A stretch of DNA of 64,000 bases from JAUIET01 sp039111475 (GTDB lineage Bacteria; Pseudomonadota; Gammaproteobacteria; Pseudomonadales; JAUIET01). The stretch covers positions 62,001 through 126,000 of the forward strand of contig JBCCIP010000008.1 of assembly GCA_039111475.1 (NCBI GenBank), in the 5' to 3' direction. Under the pieces are notes generated by a model. It saw nothing but the letters and a program-made list of their open reading frames with translations. It was not told where the DNA came from and searched no databases. Both the position numbers and the translations under genes were made by a program. Positions 17,047 to 26,556 of the stretch are shown here, one piece after another (the stretch's first letter is position 1; every line of letters starts with the position of its first letter).

Positions 17047-19113
17047 ATGAAACTATTTGCCTCGTTTTGTTTAACAATGCTTGCTGCGATATTCATATTA
17101 CCAGCGCAGGCCGATGAAAAATCAAGCAGCCAACCAGGTCTCTTCTCTGCTGCAGATATTTTTCATCTTGAGTATGCACGCGACCCTCGCATCGCTCCCA
17201 ATGGGAGAGATATCGTATATGTGCGCAACAGTATGGATATCATGACAGATACTGCACGTGGCAATCTGTGGACCGTTGAAACCGATGGCCAGCGCCACAG
17301 ACCACTGAGCTCGGGACGCGACAGCTATTCGTCACCTCGCTGGTCACCCAGCTCAGATCGCCTGGCATTTGTATCGTCTAAAGAAGGCAGCAGGCAAATT
17401 TATGTGCGCTGGATGGATACTGGTCAGACCGCATTGCTCAGCAATTTGAGCGAGTCGCCATCCAGCATCAGCTGGTCACCCGACGGGCAATGGCTGGCAT
17501 TTACCATGCGCGTGCCTGCCAACCAGAGACCACTGGCGGAGGCTCCAAAAAAGCCAAAGGGGGCTAAATGGGCTCCTCCTGTGAAGTTGATTGATTCTCT
17601 TGTATATCGAGCTGACGGCGCCGGGTTTCTTGAAGCGGGCTTCGAGCATGTGTTTGTCATTCCCGCCGAAGGTGGCGCGCCAAGACAGATAACCATGGGT
17701 AACTTTAATCACAACGGGCCACTGTCGTGGGCACCCGACAGCCAGAAAATCGTTTTCTCGGCCAACCGGCGCGATGACTGGGAATATCACCCCAGAGATG
17801 AGAACCTGTTTATTGTGGATGTTGCCAGCGCTGCGCTCACTCAACTCACGGACAGAGACGGCCCAGATGCCGACGCACAGGTATCACCTGATGGCAAGCG
17901 CATTGCGTTCGTGGGGTATGATGATAGAAACCTTGGCCATCAGATTACCCATCTTTACCTGATGAATATCGATGGCACTGGAAAAAGAGTCTTAAGCGGT
18001 TCCCTTGACCGATCTGTACAGTCACCTCGTTGGGCCGGCAACAATCGCATCTTCTTTCAATATGATGACCAGGGAGTTGGCAAACTGGCTTCCAGCAACC
18101 TCAGTGGTGAGATTACCGAGCACGCTTCGCAGCTTGGGGGAACAACGCTTGGCAGACCGTATACCAGTGGCAGTTATACCGTGGCCAACAATGGTCAGTT
18201 TGCGTTCACACTGAATTCCCCATCACATCCCGCTGATCTGGCGAGTGGTAGACGAAATTCGGTTAAACGACTGACGCACTTGAATGATGATTTGTTTGCT
18301 CACAAAAAACTGGCCAAGGTAGAAGCCATAAGTTGGAAATCATCGCATGATCAACGCGACATACAAGGCTGGTTAGCCACACCACCAAATTTCGACCCGG
18401 CGAAGAAGTACCCGTTTATTCTTGAAATCCATGGCGGGCCGTACGCCGCTTACGGCCCGAATTTTAGTGCTGAGGTGCAACGCTATGCCGCTGAGGGTTA
18501 CGTGGTTCTTTACGCTAATCCCCGTGGCAGTTCCAGCTATGGCGGAGAATTTGCGAGCCTGATCAACTACGCCTACCCAGGCAATGACTACGATGACCTA
18601 ATATCAGGGGTTGATGCAGTAGTTGCCAAAGGCATTGTAGATGACCAACAATTGTTTGTGACCGGTGGTTCCGGCGGTGGTGTATTATCGGCCTGGATTA
18701 TTGGCAAAACGAATCGATTTGCCGCCGCTGTGGTTGCAAAGCCGGTAATCAATATGACTAGTTTTGTACTAACCGCTGATGCGGTTAACTATTTCTCTCG
18801 CTATTGGTTCAAGGGCTTCCCATGGGAACAGCAAGAAGAATATTGGCGTCGTTCACCCTTGTCTCTGGTGGGTAATGTCAAAACACCGACCATGCTGCTG
18901 ACGGGAGAGTCGGACTATCGCACCCCTATTTCAGAATCGGAACAGTTCTATATAGCACTAAGACTGCAAAATGTAGACAGCGCTTTAATGCGAGTACCGG
19001 AATCATCGCATAGTATTGCGGCACGCCCTTCTAACCTGATCGCCAAGATCGACAATATACTTGCGTGGTTTGAGAAATACAGACCGCAATCTGAGGATGA
19101 TGCAGCGAACTAG
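17047..19113 (+). CDS. S9 family prolyl oligopeptidase-like peptidase, exported
   Basis: A 688-residue serine peptidase of the prolyl oligopeptidase/acylaminoacyl-peptidase group. The signal peptide is M-K-L-F-A-S-F-C with cleavage after A-Q-A. A TolB/WD-like beta-propeller (repeats such as S-P-R-W-S-P-S-S-D-R and I-S-W-S-P-D-G-Q-W) fills residues ~40-400. The alpha/beta hydrolase domain carries the nucleophile in G-G-S-G-G-G, Asp in G-E-S-D-Y-R-T-P and His in S-S-H-S-I-A. The ATG at 17047 follows AAGGAA by eight bases; a TATAAT hexamer lies at 17017-17022. It probably trims peptides in the periplasm. Confidence 0.92.
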   Translation: MKLFASFCLTMLAAIFILPAQADEKSSSQPGLFSAADIFHLEYARDPRIAPNGRDIVYVRNSMDIMTDTARGNLWTVETDGQRHRPLSSGRDSYSSPRWSPSSDRLAFVSSKEGSRQIYVRWMDTGQTALLSNLSESPSSISWSPDGQWLAFTMRVPANQRPLAEAPKKPKGAKWAPPVKLIDSLVYRADGAGFLEAGFEHVFVIPAEGGAPRQITMGNFNHNGPLSWAPDSQKIVFSANRRDDWEYHPRDENLFIVDVASAALTQLTDRDGPDADAQVSPDGKRIAFVGYDDRNLGHQITHLYLMNIDGTGKRVLSGSLDRSVQSPRWAGNNRIFFQYDDQGVGKLASSNLSGEITEHASQLGGTTLGRPYTSGSYTVANNGQFAFTLNSPSHPADLASGRRNSVKRLTHLNDDLFAHKKLAKVEAISWKSSHDQRDIQGWLATPPNFDPAKKYPFILEIHGGPYAAYGPNFSAEVQRYAAEGYVVLYANPRGSSSYGGEFASLINYAYPGNDYDDLISGVDAVVAKGIVDDQQLFVTGGSGGGVLSAWIIGKTNRFAAAVVAKPVINMTSFVLTADAVNYFSRYWFKGFPWEQQEEYWRRSPLSLVGNVKTPTMLLTGESDYRTPISESEQFYIALRLQNVDSALMRVPESSHSIAARPSNLIAKIDNILAWFEKYRPQSEDDAAN

Positions 19114-19175
19114 CACCGCAGCTTTCCTGGCAATAGGTTGCGTGACTACCAAGCCCAATATGGCGCGGATCGATC

Positions 19176-20468
19176 TTAAGTTTTTTTCGCCAGCTTTTCG
19201 CCATATCGCTTCACACGAATATCCGCCTGCGCCTGATGGCCGGCAAAACCTTCGACAGCGCACAATCGCGAACAATACTGCCCAAGGTGGTGCGATGCTT
19301 CCTCAGTTAAGCGCTGATATGTGCAGGTTTTTATGAATTTTCCTACCCAGAGACCACCGGTATAGCGTGCTGCTTTCTTTGTCGGCAAGGTGTGGTTAGT
19401 GCCAACCACCTTGTCGCCATACGACACGTTCGTTTCTGGACCAAGGAACAAAGCGCCATAGTTGGTCATATTGTTCAGAAAGTAATCCGGATCTTTTGTC
19501 ATTACCTGCACATGCTCAGAGCCTATCTCGTCGGCGACTTCCACCATTTCGTCGTAGGTATCGCAGAGAATGACTTGACCGTACTTACGCCATGCCTGAC
19601 CAGCTATTTCAGCCGTTGGTAGAGTTTTCAGCTGTTCTTCAACGTGCTTCATCGTTGATTTAGCCAGTGCTTCCGAATTGGTTAAAAGAATCGCTGGGGA
19701 GTTTGTACCGTGCTCCGCCTGGCCTAGAAGGTCAGTTGCACACAATTCGCCATCCACACTGTCATCACCAATCACCAGCGTTTCTGTTGGACCCGCAAAT
19801 AAATCAATGCCTACCCGGCCAAACAGCTGGCGCTTTGCCTCAGCAACAAAGGCATTGCCCGGCCCCACCACCATGTCGACTCCCGCTATTGTTTTGGTGC
19901 CAAATGCCATCGCTCCTATGGCTTGTACACCACCCAGGCTGTAAATTTCATCAGCGCCTGCCAGATCCATTGCATCGACGGTGGCAGGATGTACTCCACC
20001 TTTAAATGGCGGCGCACAAGCCACGACGCGTTTCACTCCGGCTACTTTCGCCGTCACAACACTCATGTGCGCACTGGCCACGAGCGGATACTTGCCACCT
20101 GGCACATAACAACCAACACTGTGCACAGGAATATTCTTGTGGCCCAGAGTTACGCCCGGCAGCGTTTCAACTTCAACATCCTTCAATGTGTCTTTTTGAA
20201 TACGCGCAAAGTTTCCAATTTGCTCTTGGGCAAACTTGATGTCATCTATAACATGCTGGTCCAATTGCCGGTGGCATGCGTCAATCTGCTCACGTGATAA
20301 CTGTAATGGTTCACCATTCCAACCATCGAATTTGGCCGCGTATTCCTTAACCGCTTGATCGCCTTGCTGTTCGATTTCGGCAAGAATACGTTCAACAGTA
20401 GCGCGCACTTCGGCATCATCGCTTGCGACTTGCTCGCCGCTTATGCCTTCTTTGAGCATTCTTATCAT
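19176..20468 (-). CDS. Histidinol dehydrogenase-family zinc dehydrogenase (possibly not HisD)
   Basis: A 430-residue NAD-dependent alcohol dehydrogenase of the histidinol dehydrogenase family. The zinc and catalytic residues of HisD are present: Q-A-E-H-G (Gln and His ligands), G-S-E-H-V (Glu/His base), G-D-K-V-V-G-T-N-H (Asp) and E-G-F-A-G-H-Q-A (His). No other his gene is nearby, and Y-V-P-G-G-K-Y-P-L-V-A-S-A-H-M-S-V together with A-P-P-F-K-G-G-V-H-P recall the sulfopropanediol dehydrogenase HpsN branch, which makes sulfolactate from DHPS. That assignment is tentative. The ATG at 20468 follows a GGGGGT site. Confidence 0.8.
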   Translation of the reverse strand: MIRMLKEGISGEQVASDDAEVRATVERILAEIEQQGDQAVKEYAAKFDGWNGEPLQLSREQIDACHRQLDQHVIDDIKFAQEQIGNFARIQKDTLKDVEVETLPGVTLGHKNIPVHSVGCYVPGGKYPLVASAHMSVVTAKVAGVKRVVACAPPFKGGVHPATVDAMDLAGADEIYSLGGVQAIGAMAFGTKTIAGVDMVVGPGNAFVAEAKRQLFGRVGIDLFAGPTETLVIGDDSVDGELCATDLLGQAEHGTNSPAILLTNSEALAKSTMKHVEEQLKTLPTAEIAGQAWRKYGQVILCDTYDEMVEVADEIGSEHVQVMTKDPDYFLNNMTNYGALFLGPETNVSYGDKVVGTNHTLPTKKAARYTGGLWVGKFIKTCTYQRLTEEASHHLGQYCSRLCAVEGFAGHQAQADIRVKRYGEKLAKKT

Positions 20469-20632
20469 GTGCAAGGACCCCCAGTTTGCCTATAGCTGTT
20501 TGCAAACGAGATTAGCATATCTGAGTTTAGACGCTATGCTCTCTGGTGAACCTGTTTTTGGAATCCTAGACTCGCGTCCCGACTAAGGTCTTAGCCACCA
20601 TGCTAACCGTAAAAACGATGAAATGAGCTCGA

Positions 20633-22513
20633 TTATCCAGTCTTGCGCAGCGGTATTGGCGCTTTTATCGTTTCTATAAAAGCGTCAGCCGGCAATGGTT
20701 TTGCCAGCAAGTAACCTTGCACGATGTCGCAATGATAATTGCGCAAGCGCTCAAGCTGCTCGACAGTCTCTACGCCTTCGGCAACTACAGTGAGCTTCAA
20801 GGCATGGCCCAATGCAACGATCGCTGCAATAACCCGGGCGTAATTTTCGCCCTCAGACATACGCCACACAAAAGAACAATCAATCTTTAATGCCTGAACT
20901 GGTAGATCCGCCAGATATTGAAGTGATGAATAGCCGGTACCAAAGTCATCCAATTGAATACCTATACCAAGGTCGCGAAACGAGGAAAGCACTTGCACAC
21001 CCAAATCAAGATTTTCCATCAATGAAGATTCTGTTAATTCAAATTTGAGCATGCTAGGCGTGACGCCAGTTATGGCAAGAACTGAATTTATTGAGCGTTG
21101 TAGATCCGGATTACGAAGCTGCTGCGGCGACATGTTGATACTAATGGGCACCGCCCAGCTCTCGCATTGCCAGTCTGCAACATATTCAGACACTTGATCA
21201 AACATGGATTGAAACAACGCGTCTGAAAGCCCAGTCTCTTCGGCTAAGGGCACAAAGTCAGCGGGAGACACCACGCTGCCATCAGGTTTTATCCAACGAG
21301 CCAATGCCTCTGCCCCACTCCACCGGCCGGTATTCAAGTGACATTGAGGCTGAAAGAAAGGCTGAATCTCACGCGACTCAATTGCCACCCTCAGCTCTTG
21401 CTCAAGGGTAAATTTCTGCTTGGCGATGTCGCCCATGGTTCGATCGTAATAAACCGTTTGGCGGAGCATGTGCCGTTTGGAGCGATTTAACGCGGCCTCA
21501 GCACAACGAAACACTTCCTCTGGCGAATCACCATGTTCCGGGTACTTTGCGATCCCTATCGCGCAATCCAGAAATACCTTTCTCCCTGCCAACTCTATCG
21601 CTTGCTGAAACAGCTCTTCAATACGAAGTACGCTCAATCGCGGCTCTCTTTCAGAGTTGAAATTTCTGAGTATTACTGCGAACTCGTCGGACCCGAGGCG
21701 ACCAACAATGTCTTGCTCTCTAACTATATTTCTAAGTCGTGCACCGATAACCTGGAGTAATTCGGTGCCTAGCTCGTAGCCCATTGTCTCATTGATAAAA
21801 CTGAATCGTTCAATATCAAGTACAACAAACAGCACTGTTTCATCGACGAATTTGGGTATGTCATCTTCGGCAGCCAGAAAACCCTCTAGTTTGTCGAGCA
21901 ATTTGATTCTATTGGGTAAGCCTGTAGTCGCGTCGAAATAGGCCAACTCATGAAGCTGTGCAGTGCGCTGTTCTATCTGCCCCTCAAGCTCAATGTTTGC
22001 CCGTTGCAGAGCTTTGTCTGAAACCCACTTTCCGCATAAGGCAACAGCCAGCTGTCTGCATTCCACTGCGTGAAAGGGCTTTTGGAAGAAGAACAGTTTA
22101 TCAACTGGTGGAACCTGCCCAGCCAATTCGCTGGGAATAAGGCCTGTCGCTCCACTGACAATAACGATATTGACGTCACTATCAATAAGTCGTATTTGTT
22201 TCGCTGTTTCGATGCCATTAATGCCAGGTGGCATATCAACGTCCATGAAAATAATTTGATACGGCTCTTTTACGTCTATTGCCCGAGCGACCTCCTTGAT
22301 CGCTTGTTCACCCTGAGTGACCGCGCTGACTGCAAATTCAACCGAAGACGCAGTGTCTGACTGTGTTCCAAATAATTCCTGATCGAGCTCTTTGAGAAGA
22401 ACTGTATTATTGCCACCCCCTTCCTTGCCGAACGCTCTTTGGTACTCTTCGATAATCGCTTGCTCGTCATCAACCACTAGAATTCTTTTGGTTTGTTGCT
22501 TGCAGAGAGTCAT
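20633..22513 (-). CDS. Response regulator with GGDEF and EAL domains
   Basis: A 626-residue c-di-GMP enzyme controlled by phosphorylation. Receiver domain (residues ~8-160): D-D-E acidic pair, phosphoryl Asp in F-M-D-V-D-M-P and Lys in F-F-Q-K-P-F; an unusual insert of roughly 35 residues separates the first helix from the second strand. GGDEF domain: signature G-S-D-E-F with an R-E-Q-D inhibitory site five residues before. EAL domain: E-A-L-A-R-W, N-M-S-P, E-L-T-E-S, D-D-F-G-T-G-Y-S-S and A-E-G-V-E-T, a full catalytic set. So phosphodiesterase activity is expected and cyclase activity is possible. Its ATG lies one base after the stop of the histidine kinase gene. Confidence 0.92.
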   Translation of the reverse strand: MTLCKQQTKRILVVDDEQAIIEEYQRAFGKEGGGNNTVLLKELDQELFGTQSDTASSVEFAVSAVTQGEQAIKEVARAIDVKEPYQIIFMDVDMPPGINGIETAKQIRLIDSDVNIVIVSGATGLIPSELAGQVPPVDKLFFFQKPFHAVECRQLAVALCGKWVSDKALQRANIELEGQIEQRTAQLHELAYFDATTGLPNRIKLLDKLEGFLAAEDDIPKFVDETVLFVVLDIERFSFINETMGYELGTELLQVIGARLRNIVREQDIVGRLGSDEFAVILRNFNSEREPRLSVLRIEELFQQAIELAGRKVFLDCAIGIAKYPEHGDSPEEVFRCAEAALNRSKRHMLRQTVYYDRTMGDIAKQKFTLEQELRVAIESREIQPFFQPQCHLNTGRWSGAEALARWIKPDGSVVSPADFVPLAEETGLSDALFQSMFDQVSEYVADWQCESWAVPISINMSPQQLRNPDLQRSINSVLAITGVTPSMLKFELTESSLMENLDLGVQVLSSFRDLGIGIQLDDFGTGYSSLQYLADLPVQALKIDCSFVWRMSEGENYARVIAAIVALGHALKLTVVAEGVETVEQLERLRNYHCDIVQGYLLAKPLPADAFIETIKAPIPLRKTG

Positions 22514-22514
22514 A

Positions 22515-24359
22515 TCAGGCCGCCGGTAAGTAAAGGTGAAACACAGCGCCGGCATCTGCACCGTTGCTTTCTGCTTTGATCTTGCCGCCCATATTCGCAA
22601 GTGTATTTGCACACCAATGCAGGCCAAGACCGCCGCGATCACCCTGTTTTGAAGATGCGCCGCGAGCAAATAATCGTGGTTTCATGTCTGGCGCAATACC
22701 AGCGCCATCGTCAGAAATGGACAAACAGATCATAGTGTTATCAGATTGAGCTGACACACTAATACGCCCATTTCGCCGCTCTGTGCGAAGAATTGATTCG
22801 TAGGCATTAATAATAATATTATGCAGAATCTGCATAAGGCTTATGTGGTTGCTTCGAATTTTATAGTCGCTCAGATCGGGTTGCAGCTCGACACTTATTA
22901 GCATTGCCGCATCGTTGGGTAGCACCGTCACGGCTTCCTTAACCGCACCCTCAAGTGAGATGGTCTCAATCATTGAGGCTATCTGGCTAACGTTTTCCTG
23001 GTCTTTTAGTATCTGCTCTACCTGCCTTACCTGCGCAGAAACAACGTCAAGATCTGCATCCGCAATCGCTGTCTGTGATTGCTGTTCCTTCAGGGCGATC
23101 GACAAGTACACTGACAATTTATGCCGTCTATGCATTTCCAATTCATCACTTGCCAATTCTTCTGCCGCTCTGAGCATGTTTCCACTGCCGATGGCACGTA
23201 CCGCTGCACTTGCGCTTTCCGCGCGATTAACTAGAGGTGTTAGTGCGTTTCGAATATTATGCAATACCGTTGACGCCGTTTCTGCTCTGCCGGCTTTGTA
23301 CGATTGGGTCTGCAGTTCTTGTCGCGTTGACAAAAGCTTATCCAAAAGCTCATTAAAGATAGAGGCCAGCAGCGATATTTCGTTGTGACCAGACACATTT
23401 AGGCGCTGTGTCAGGTCATCAGAATGCTTGATATGGGTAATGCGCTGACCCAGTACATTGAGCGGATTCACAACAACGGAATGCAAAAGCAACCAGATTG
23501 CTATCGCTACTACAAAACCGAGCATTGCAAGTGACGCAAACATATTCCCCAACGCTTGCTGACCCAAGTTTGTTATGTCGGTTGGCGTTTTGACTTCCAG
23601 GATAGAAACCACTTCTCCTTGAATATCCTTGAACTCCAGACGGTCAATTCGAAAATGCTGTTGGTCTACTCTCTCACCGGCGTTGGAATTATGTTGCGGC
23701 TTATGGTCTGCAGCTGTTTGATAATTCCTGAGAGAAGTATCGATAAACGCGAGTTCAACCTGAGTTCTGGATCGCAGTCTCTGTATTAATACTTGATCTA
23801 AAAGTTTGCCGAATATCAGCGTGCCCTTGATAGGCCCGGTTAAATCCGTAGTGACAATTGGTTTGGATGCCAACAGCGCAACACCTAGCTGGCTGTCAAG
23901 AGCGCCCGTAATCGTTGAGTCCAGCAACTTATGATCCAGGAATGGAAGTAGCGCATTATTTGCAATACCAAGTTTGGTGAGTGGTAGCTCACTTTCATTC
24001 TTGGTATCGATCAACATACCCCATACCAATTGTCGTTCTTCGTTGTAAAACAAGACAATATTTGTTTCGAAATTAAGAAACCCATTTAGCGTTAGATTCG
24101 ATTTTGCATAGCTTTCGTGATTCCCCTGAATAAACTCATAGGTTTCGTCCCAGATTGCATAGTCTCCTGCTTGTTTGGCCAAGTTGTCATAAACGTGCGT
24201 AATCGCCTTCTCAACGCGCGCGACATTGGCGTTTGCCGCATCGCTCTCCAGGCGCTCAAAAGTAGGCGCGATGGCATCAATCAACAGGCGATAGCTCAAC
24301 CCCGCCGTGGCAAGCATCAGTAGACAAAGTACTAGGGTTATCTGACGTTTTATCGTCAT
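22515..24359 (-). CDS. Membrane sensor histidine kinase with CHASE4 and HAMP domains
   Basis: A 614-residue sensor kinase. TM1 is at residues ~8-28, followed by a periplasmic CHASE4-type sensor (D-Y-A-I-W-D-E-T-Y-E-F is diagnostic), TM2 at ~275-297, and HAMP (V-N-P-L-N-V-L-G through L-L-D-K-L). The phosphoacceptor segment is V-L-H-N-I-R-N-A-L-T-P-L. The ATPase domain shows N-box H-N-I-I-I-N-A-Y-E-S, G1 D-D-G-A-G-I and G2 G-G-L-G-L-H. It forms an operon with the REC-GGDEF-EAL gene, giving a complete two-component route to c-di-GMP turnover. The signal sensed is unknown. Confidence 0.93.
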   Translation of the reverse strand: MTIKRQITLVLCLLMLATAGLSYRLLIDAIAPTFERLESDAANANVARVEKAITHVYDNLAKQAGDYAIWDETYEFIQGNHESYAKSNLTLNGFLNFETNIVLFYNEERQLVWGMLIDTKNESELPLTKLGIANNALLPFLDHKLLDSTITGALDSQLGVALLASKPIVTTDLTGPIKGTLIFGKLLDQVLIQRLRSRTQVELAFIDTSLRNYQTAADHKPQHNSNAGERVDQQHFRIDRLEFKDIQGEVVSILEVKTPTDITNLGQQALGNMFASLAMLGFVVAIAIWLLLHSVVVNPLNVLGQRITHIKHSDDLTQRLNVSGHNEISLLASIFNELLDKLLSTRQELQTQSYKAGRAETASTVLHNIRNALTPLVNRAESASAAVRAIGSGNMLRAAEELASDELEMHRRHKLSVYLSIALKEQQSQTAIADADLDVVSAQVRQVEQILKDQENVSQIASMIETISLEGAVKEAVTVLPNDAAMLISVELQPDLSDYKIRSNHISLMQILHNIIINAYESILRTERRNGRISVSAQSDNTMICLSISDDGAGIAPDMKPRLFARGASSKQGDRGGLGLHWCANTLANMGGKIKAESNGADAGAVFHLYLPAA

Positions 24360-24523
24360 ATGTTATTTGTTATCGGGAAGCGGCAGTCAATAAATGTATC
24401 GGCTGCGAGGAAGCTCACTTAACGGAAAAAATACGTTGCTTGTATTGCGCGCAGACGAACGGAATGCAATTGCACACCCGGGGCGGTGAGAGCTAGTTTT
24501 TGAACAAATAGTAAGCGATTAGC

Positions 24524-25846
24524 TTAAGAAATTGTGTTTTTTTTGAACGCTGAGCGCGTTATGTTCTCCACATCAGATTCACCAATCAACACATTATCTT
24601 CAACGCGAATTCCACCATATGGCAGGAAATCCTGAACGCGACTCCAATTTACCTCGCAGGTAAGCGAACTCGCTTTTAGTTTCTCCAACAACAAGGGAAT
24701 AAAATAAACACCTGGTTCAACGGTGACGACAGAGCCGACCGCGAAATTGGACGTATTTCGCAGGCGCGGGTACGCTTCAGGTGGCGGAATTTCGCCGCCA
24801 TCTGCATCACCTAAATACCCCCCCAGCTCATGTACATTTACACCCAGACCATGACCGATTCCATGAGGGTAAAAAGTGGTGCTTAAACCTGATTCAACAC
24901 AACTTTCGGCCGAACAATTAATAATGGAAAATTGCTGTAATAGCTCTGCTATTTTTAGATGCGACAACTCATGCAGTTGTATGGCAGATTCATTAGCCTT
25001 GATACTGGCAACCAATTCCAACTGTTTTGTGTTCATGCAGTCGATCATTTCAGCATAAACTGATGACTCATCAAACGCCCAGGTACGGGTAATATCTGAC
25101 GCGTAGCCGTTTACTTCAACGCCAGCGTCAATCAGAAAACTTCGGTGTTGTGGTGGCGGAGTATTATCAAGAATAAAGTGATGCAAAATGGCGGCGTGTT
25201 CATTTAAGCCCGCAATAATGCTATAGGGCATTTCATCATCAGACTGTCGGCATGCAGCAAGGTACGCAAGTTTAATGTGCAGTTCGCTGGCTTGCGCGTA
25301 GAAAGCGTCTCTGGCAGCTAAATGCGCATCAGCCGCAAAAAAATTCGCCTGACGAATACACTCATGTTCGTAATCCGTTTTAAAGCGGCGATGGTAATCG
25401 ATGCGATTGCGCAGCTCTGTCGTATTGCATTGTTCTACCTGCAAATTAAACTCATTTTGCTCACCTAGATAAGCAACACCAGCCAACAAATCACCCATAT
25501 CAGGCAATGTATCAAATTCAATGAGTTCGAATGCGGCCCGCCAACCCTCTGGCAAGCTCTGCGGCGCTGTATGCCAGATATCTTCCGCGATATCCAGATA
25601 CAAAGCCGGTTTGCCCGATGCTGGAATGTACAAAAAGCTGTTGTACCGCTTTACCAACGGCAGCCATTCCTTAAAGTAACCGTTTGCTTTAAATGGATAG
25701 GCCATATCATCCATAAATTGAATGTGTTGCTGGCCAGAGCTAATCAAAACACCGCTTAGTTGCAACTCACTGCAAAATTCCTGAAAACGTTGCGTCTTTG
25801 TGCTGACGTGTTGCAAAAACAGGTCAGCTCCTATGTCAATCATCAT
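24524..25846 (-). CDS. pepQ: M24 family Xaa-Pro dipeptidase
   Basis: A dinuclear-metal aminopeptidase fold enzyme of 440 residues that cleaves X-Pro dipeptides. The five metal ligands can be placed: Asp in I-D-A-G-V-E, Asp in S-D-I-T-R-T, His in H-G-I-G-H-G-L-G, Glu in T-V-E-P-G-V-Y-F and Glu in G-I-R-V-E-D-N. Length matches bacterial PepQ. Two adjacent ATG codons (25846 and 25843) can serve as start; both overlap the end of ung. It is the last gene in the overlapping run that begins with three glycosyltransferases. The gene name is by family similarity. Confidence 0.9.
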   Translation of the reverse strand: MMIDIGADLFLQHVSTKTQRFQEFCSELQLSGVLISSGQQHIQFMDDMAYPFKANGYFKEWLPLVKRYNSFLYIPASGKPALYLDIAEDIWHTAPQSLPEGWRAAFELIEFDTLPDMGDLLAGVAYLGEQNEFNLQVEQCNTTELRNRIDYHRRFKTDYEHECIRQANFFAADAHLAARDAFYAQASELHIKLAYLAACRQSDDEMPYSIIAGLNEHAAILHHFILDNTPPPQHRSFLIDAGVEVNGYASDITRTWAFDESSVYAEMIDCMNTKQLELVASIKANESAIQLHELSHLKIAELLQQFSIINCSAESCVESGLSTTFYPHGIGHGLGVNVHELGGYLGDADGGEIPPPEAYPRLRNTSNFAVGSVVTVEPGVYFIPLLLEKLKASSLTCEVNWSRVQDFLPYGGIRVEDNVLIGESDVENITRSAFKKNTIS

Positions 25847-26543
25847 GAGCAGAGATGTCCATGGGCGTCCAATCTATAGGCGTTAAGCCGTGGCCTGCTA
25901 GATAGGCATTGGTTTTCGAAAAATGTTTGCAGCCAAAAAAGCCGCGGTGTGCTGCCAACGGCGATGGATGCGGCGCTTTCAATACAAGGTGCCTTTGTTG
26001 ATCAATAAACTGTCCTTTGCGTTGTGCGTAACTACCCCACAAAAGAAACACCAGCTTCTCACGATGTTCATTCAGACTGGCAATTGCCATGTCGGTAAAT
26101 TCTTCCCAGCCTTTGCCTTGATGGGAAGCCGCCTGGGCTTGCTGCACGCTGAGAACGCTGTTCAACAACAAAACTCCTTGATCTGCCCAGCTTTGCAAGC
26201 AGCCATGATTCGGCACTTCCATACCCAAATCGTCGTGCAATTCCTTGTAGATATTGAGCAGGGAAGGTGGCGGTCTAACACCGTGCTGAACCGAGAAACA
26301 CAGGCCATGCGCCTGGCCAGGACCGTGATACGGATCTTGTCCCAGAATAACGACCTTGACCTGATTAAACGGCGTAGAGTTGAATGCATTGAAGAACTCA
26401 CTGCCCTTTGGATAGATGACACGTTGCTTATCCTTTTCCGCGCGCAGGAAGGCGCGCAGCGAGCGCATGTAGTCCTTCTCAAATTCAGGCGCTAACTGCT
26501 GCAGCCAACCCGCTTCGAGTTGTATTTTGGCATAAGAGCTCAT
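25836..26543 (-). CDS. ung: Uracil-DNA glycosylase
   Basis: Family 1 uracil-DNA glycosylase, 235 residues, which excises uracil from DNA in base-excision repair. Diagnostic motifs are the catalytic-water loop G-Q-D-P-Y-H-G-P-G-Q-A-H-G near residue 65, L-L-N-S-V-L-S-V near 130 and the minor-groove loop H-P-S-P-L-A-A-H-R-G-F-F-G near 190. The ATG at 26543 gives a normal N-terminus; the longer frame reads into the thioesterase gene. It overlaps pepQ by up to 11 bases and starts 13 bases after the thioesterase stop. Confidence 0.96.
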   Translation of the reverse strand: MSSYAKIQLEAGWLQQLAPEFEKDYMRSLRAFLRAEKDKQRVIYPKGSEFFNAFNSTPFNQVKVVILGQDPYHGPGQAHGLCFSVQHGVRPPPSLLNIYKELHDDLGMEVPNHGCLQSWADQGVLLLNSVLSVQQAQAASHQGKGWEEFTDMAIASLNEHREKLVFLLWGSYAQRKGQFIDQQRHLVLKAPHPSPLAAHRGFFGCKHFSKTNAYLAGHGLTPIDWTPMDISAHDD

Positions 26544-26556
26544 GGTGCGCAGTGTA

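Noticed and set aside
19176..20468. Assigning hisD or a histidine operon
   Set aside because: No other histidine genes are present and several segments look like HpsN-type proteins, so only the family is claimed.
25923..26495. 190-codon plus-strand open frame opposite ung
   Set aside because: It is antisense to a gene with clear uracil-DNA glycosylase motifs and has no family pattern of its own.
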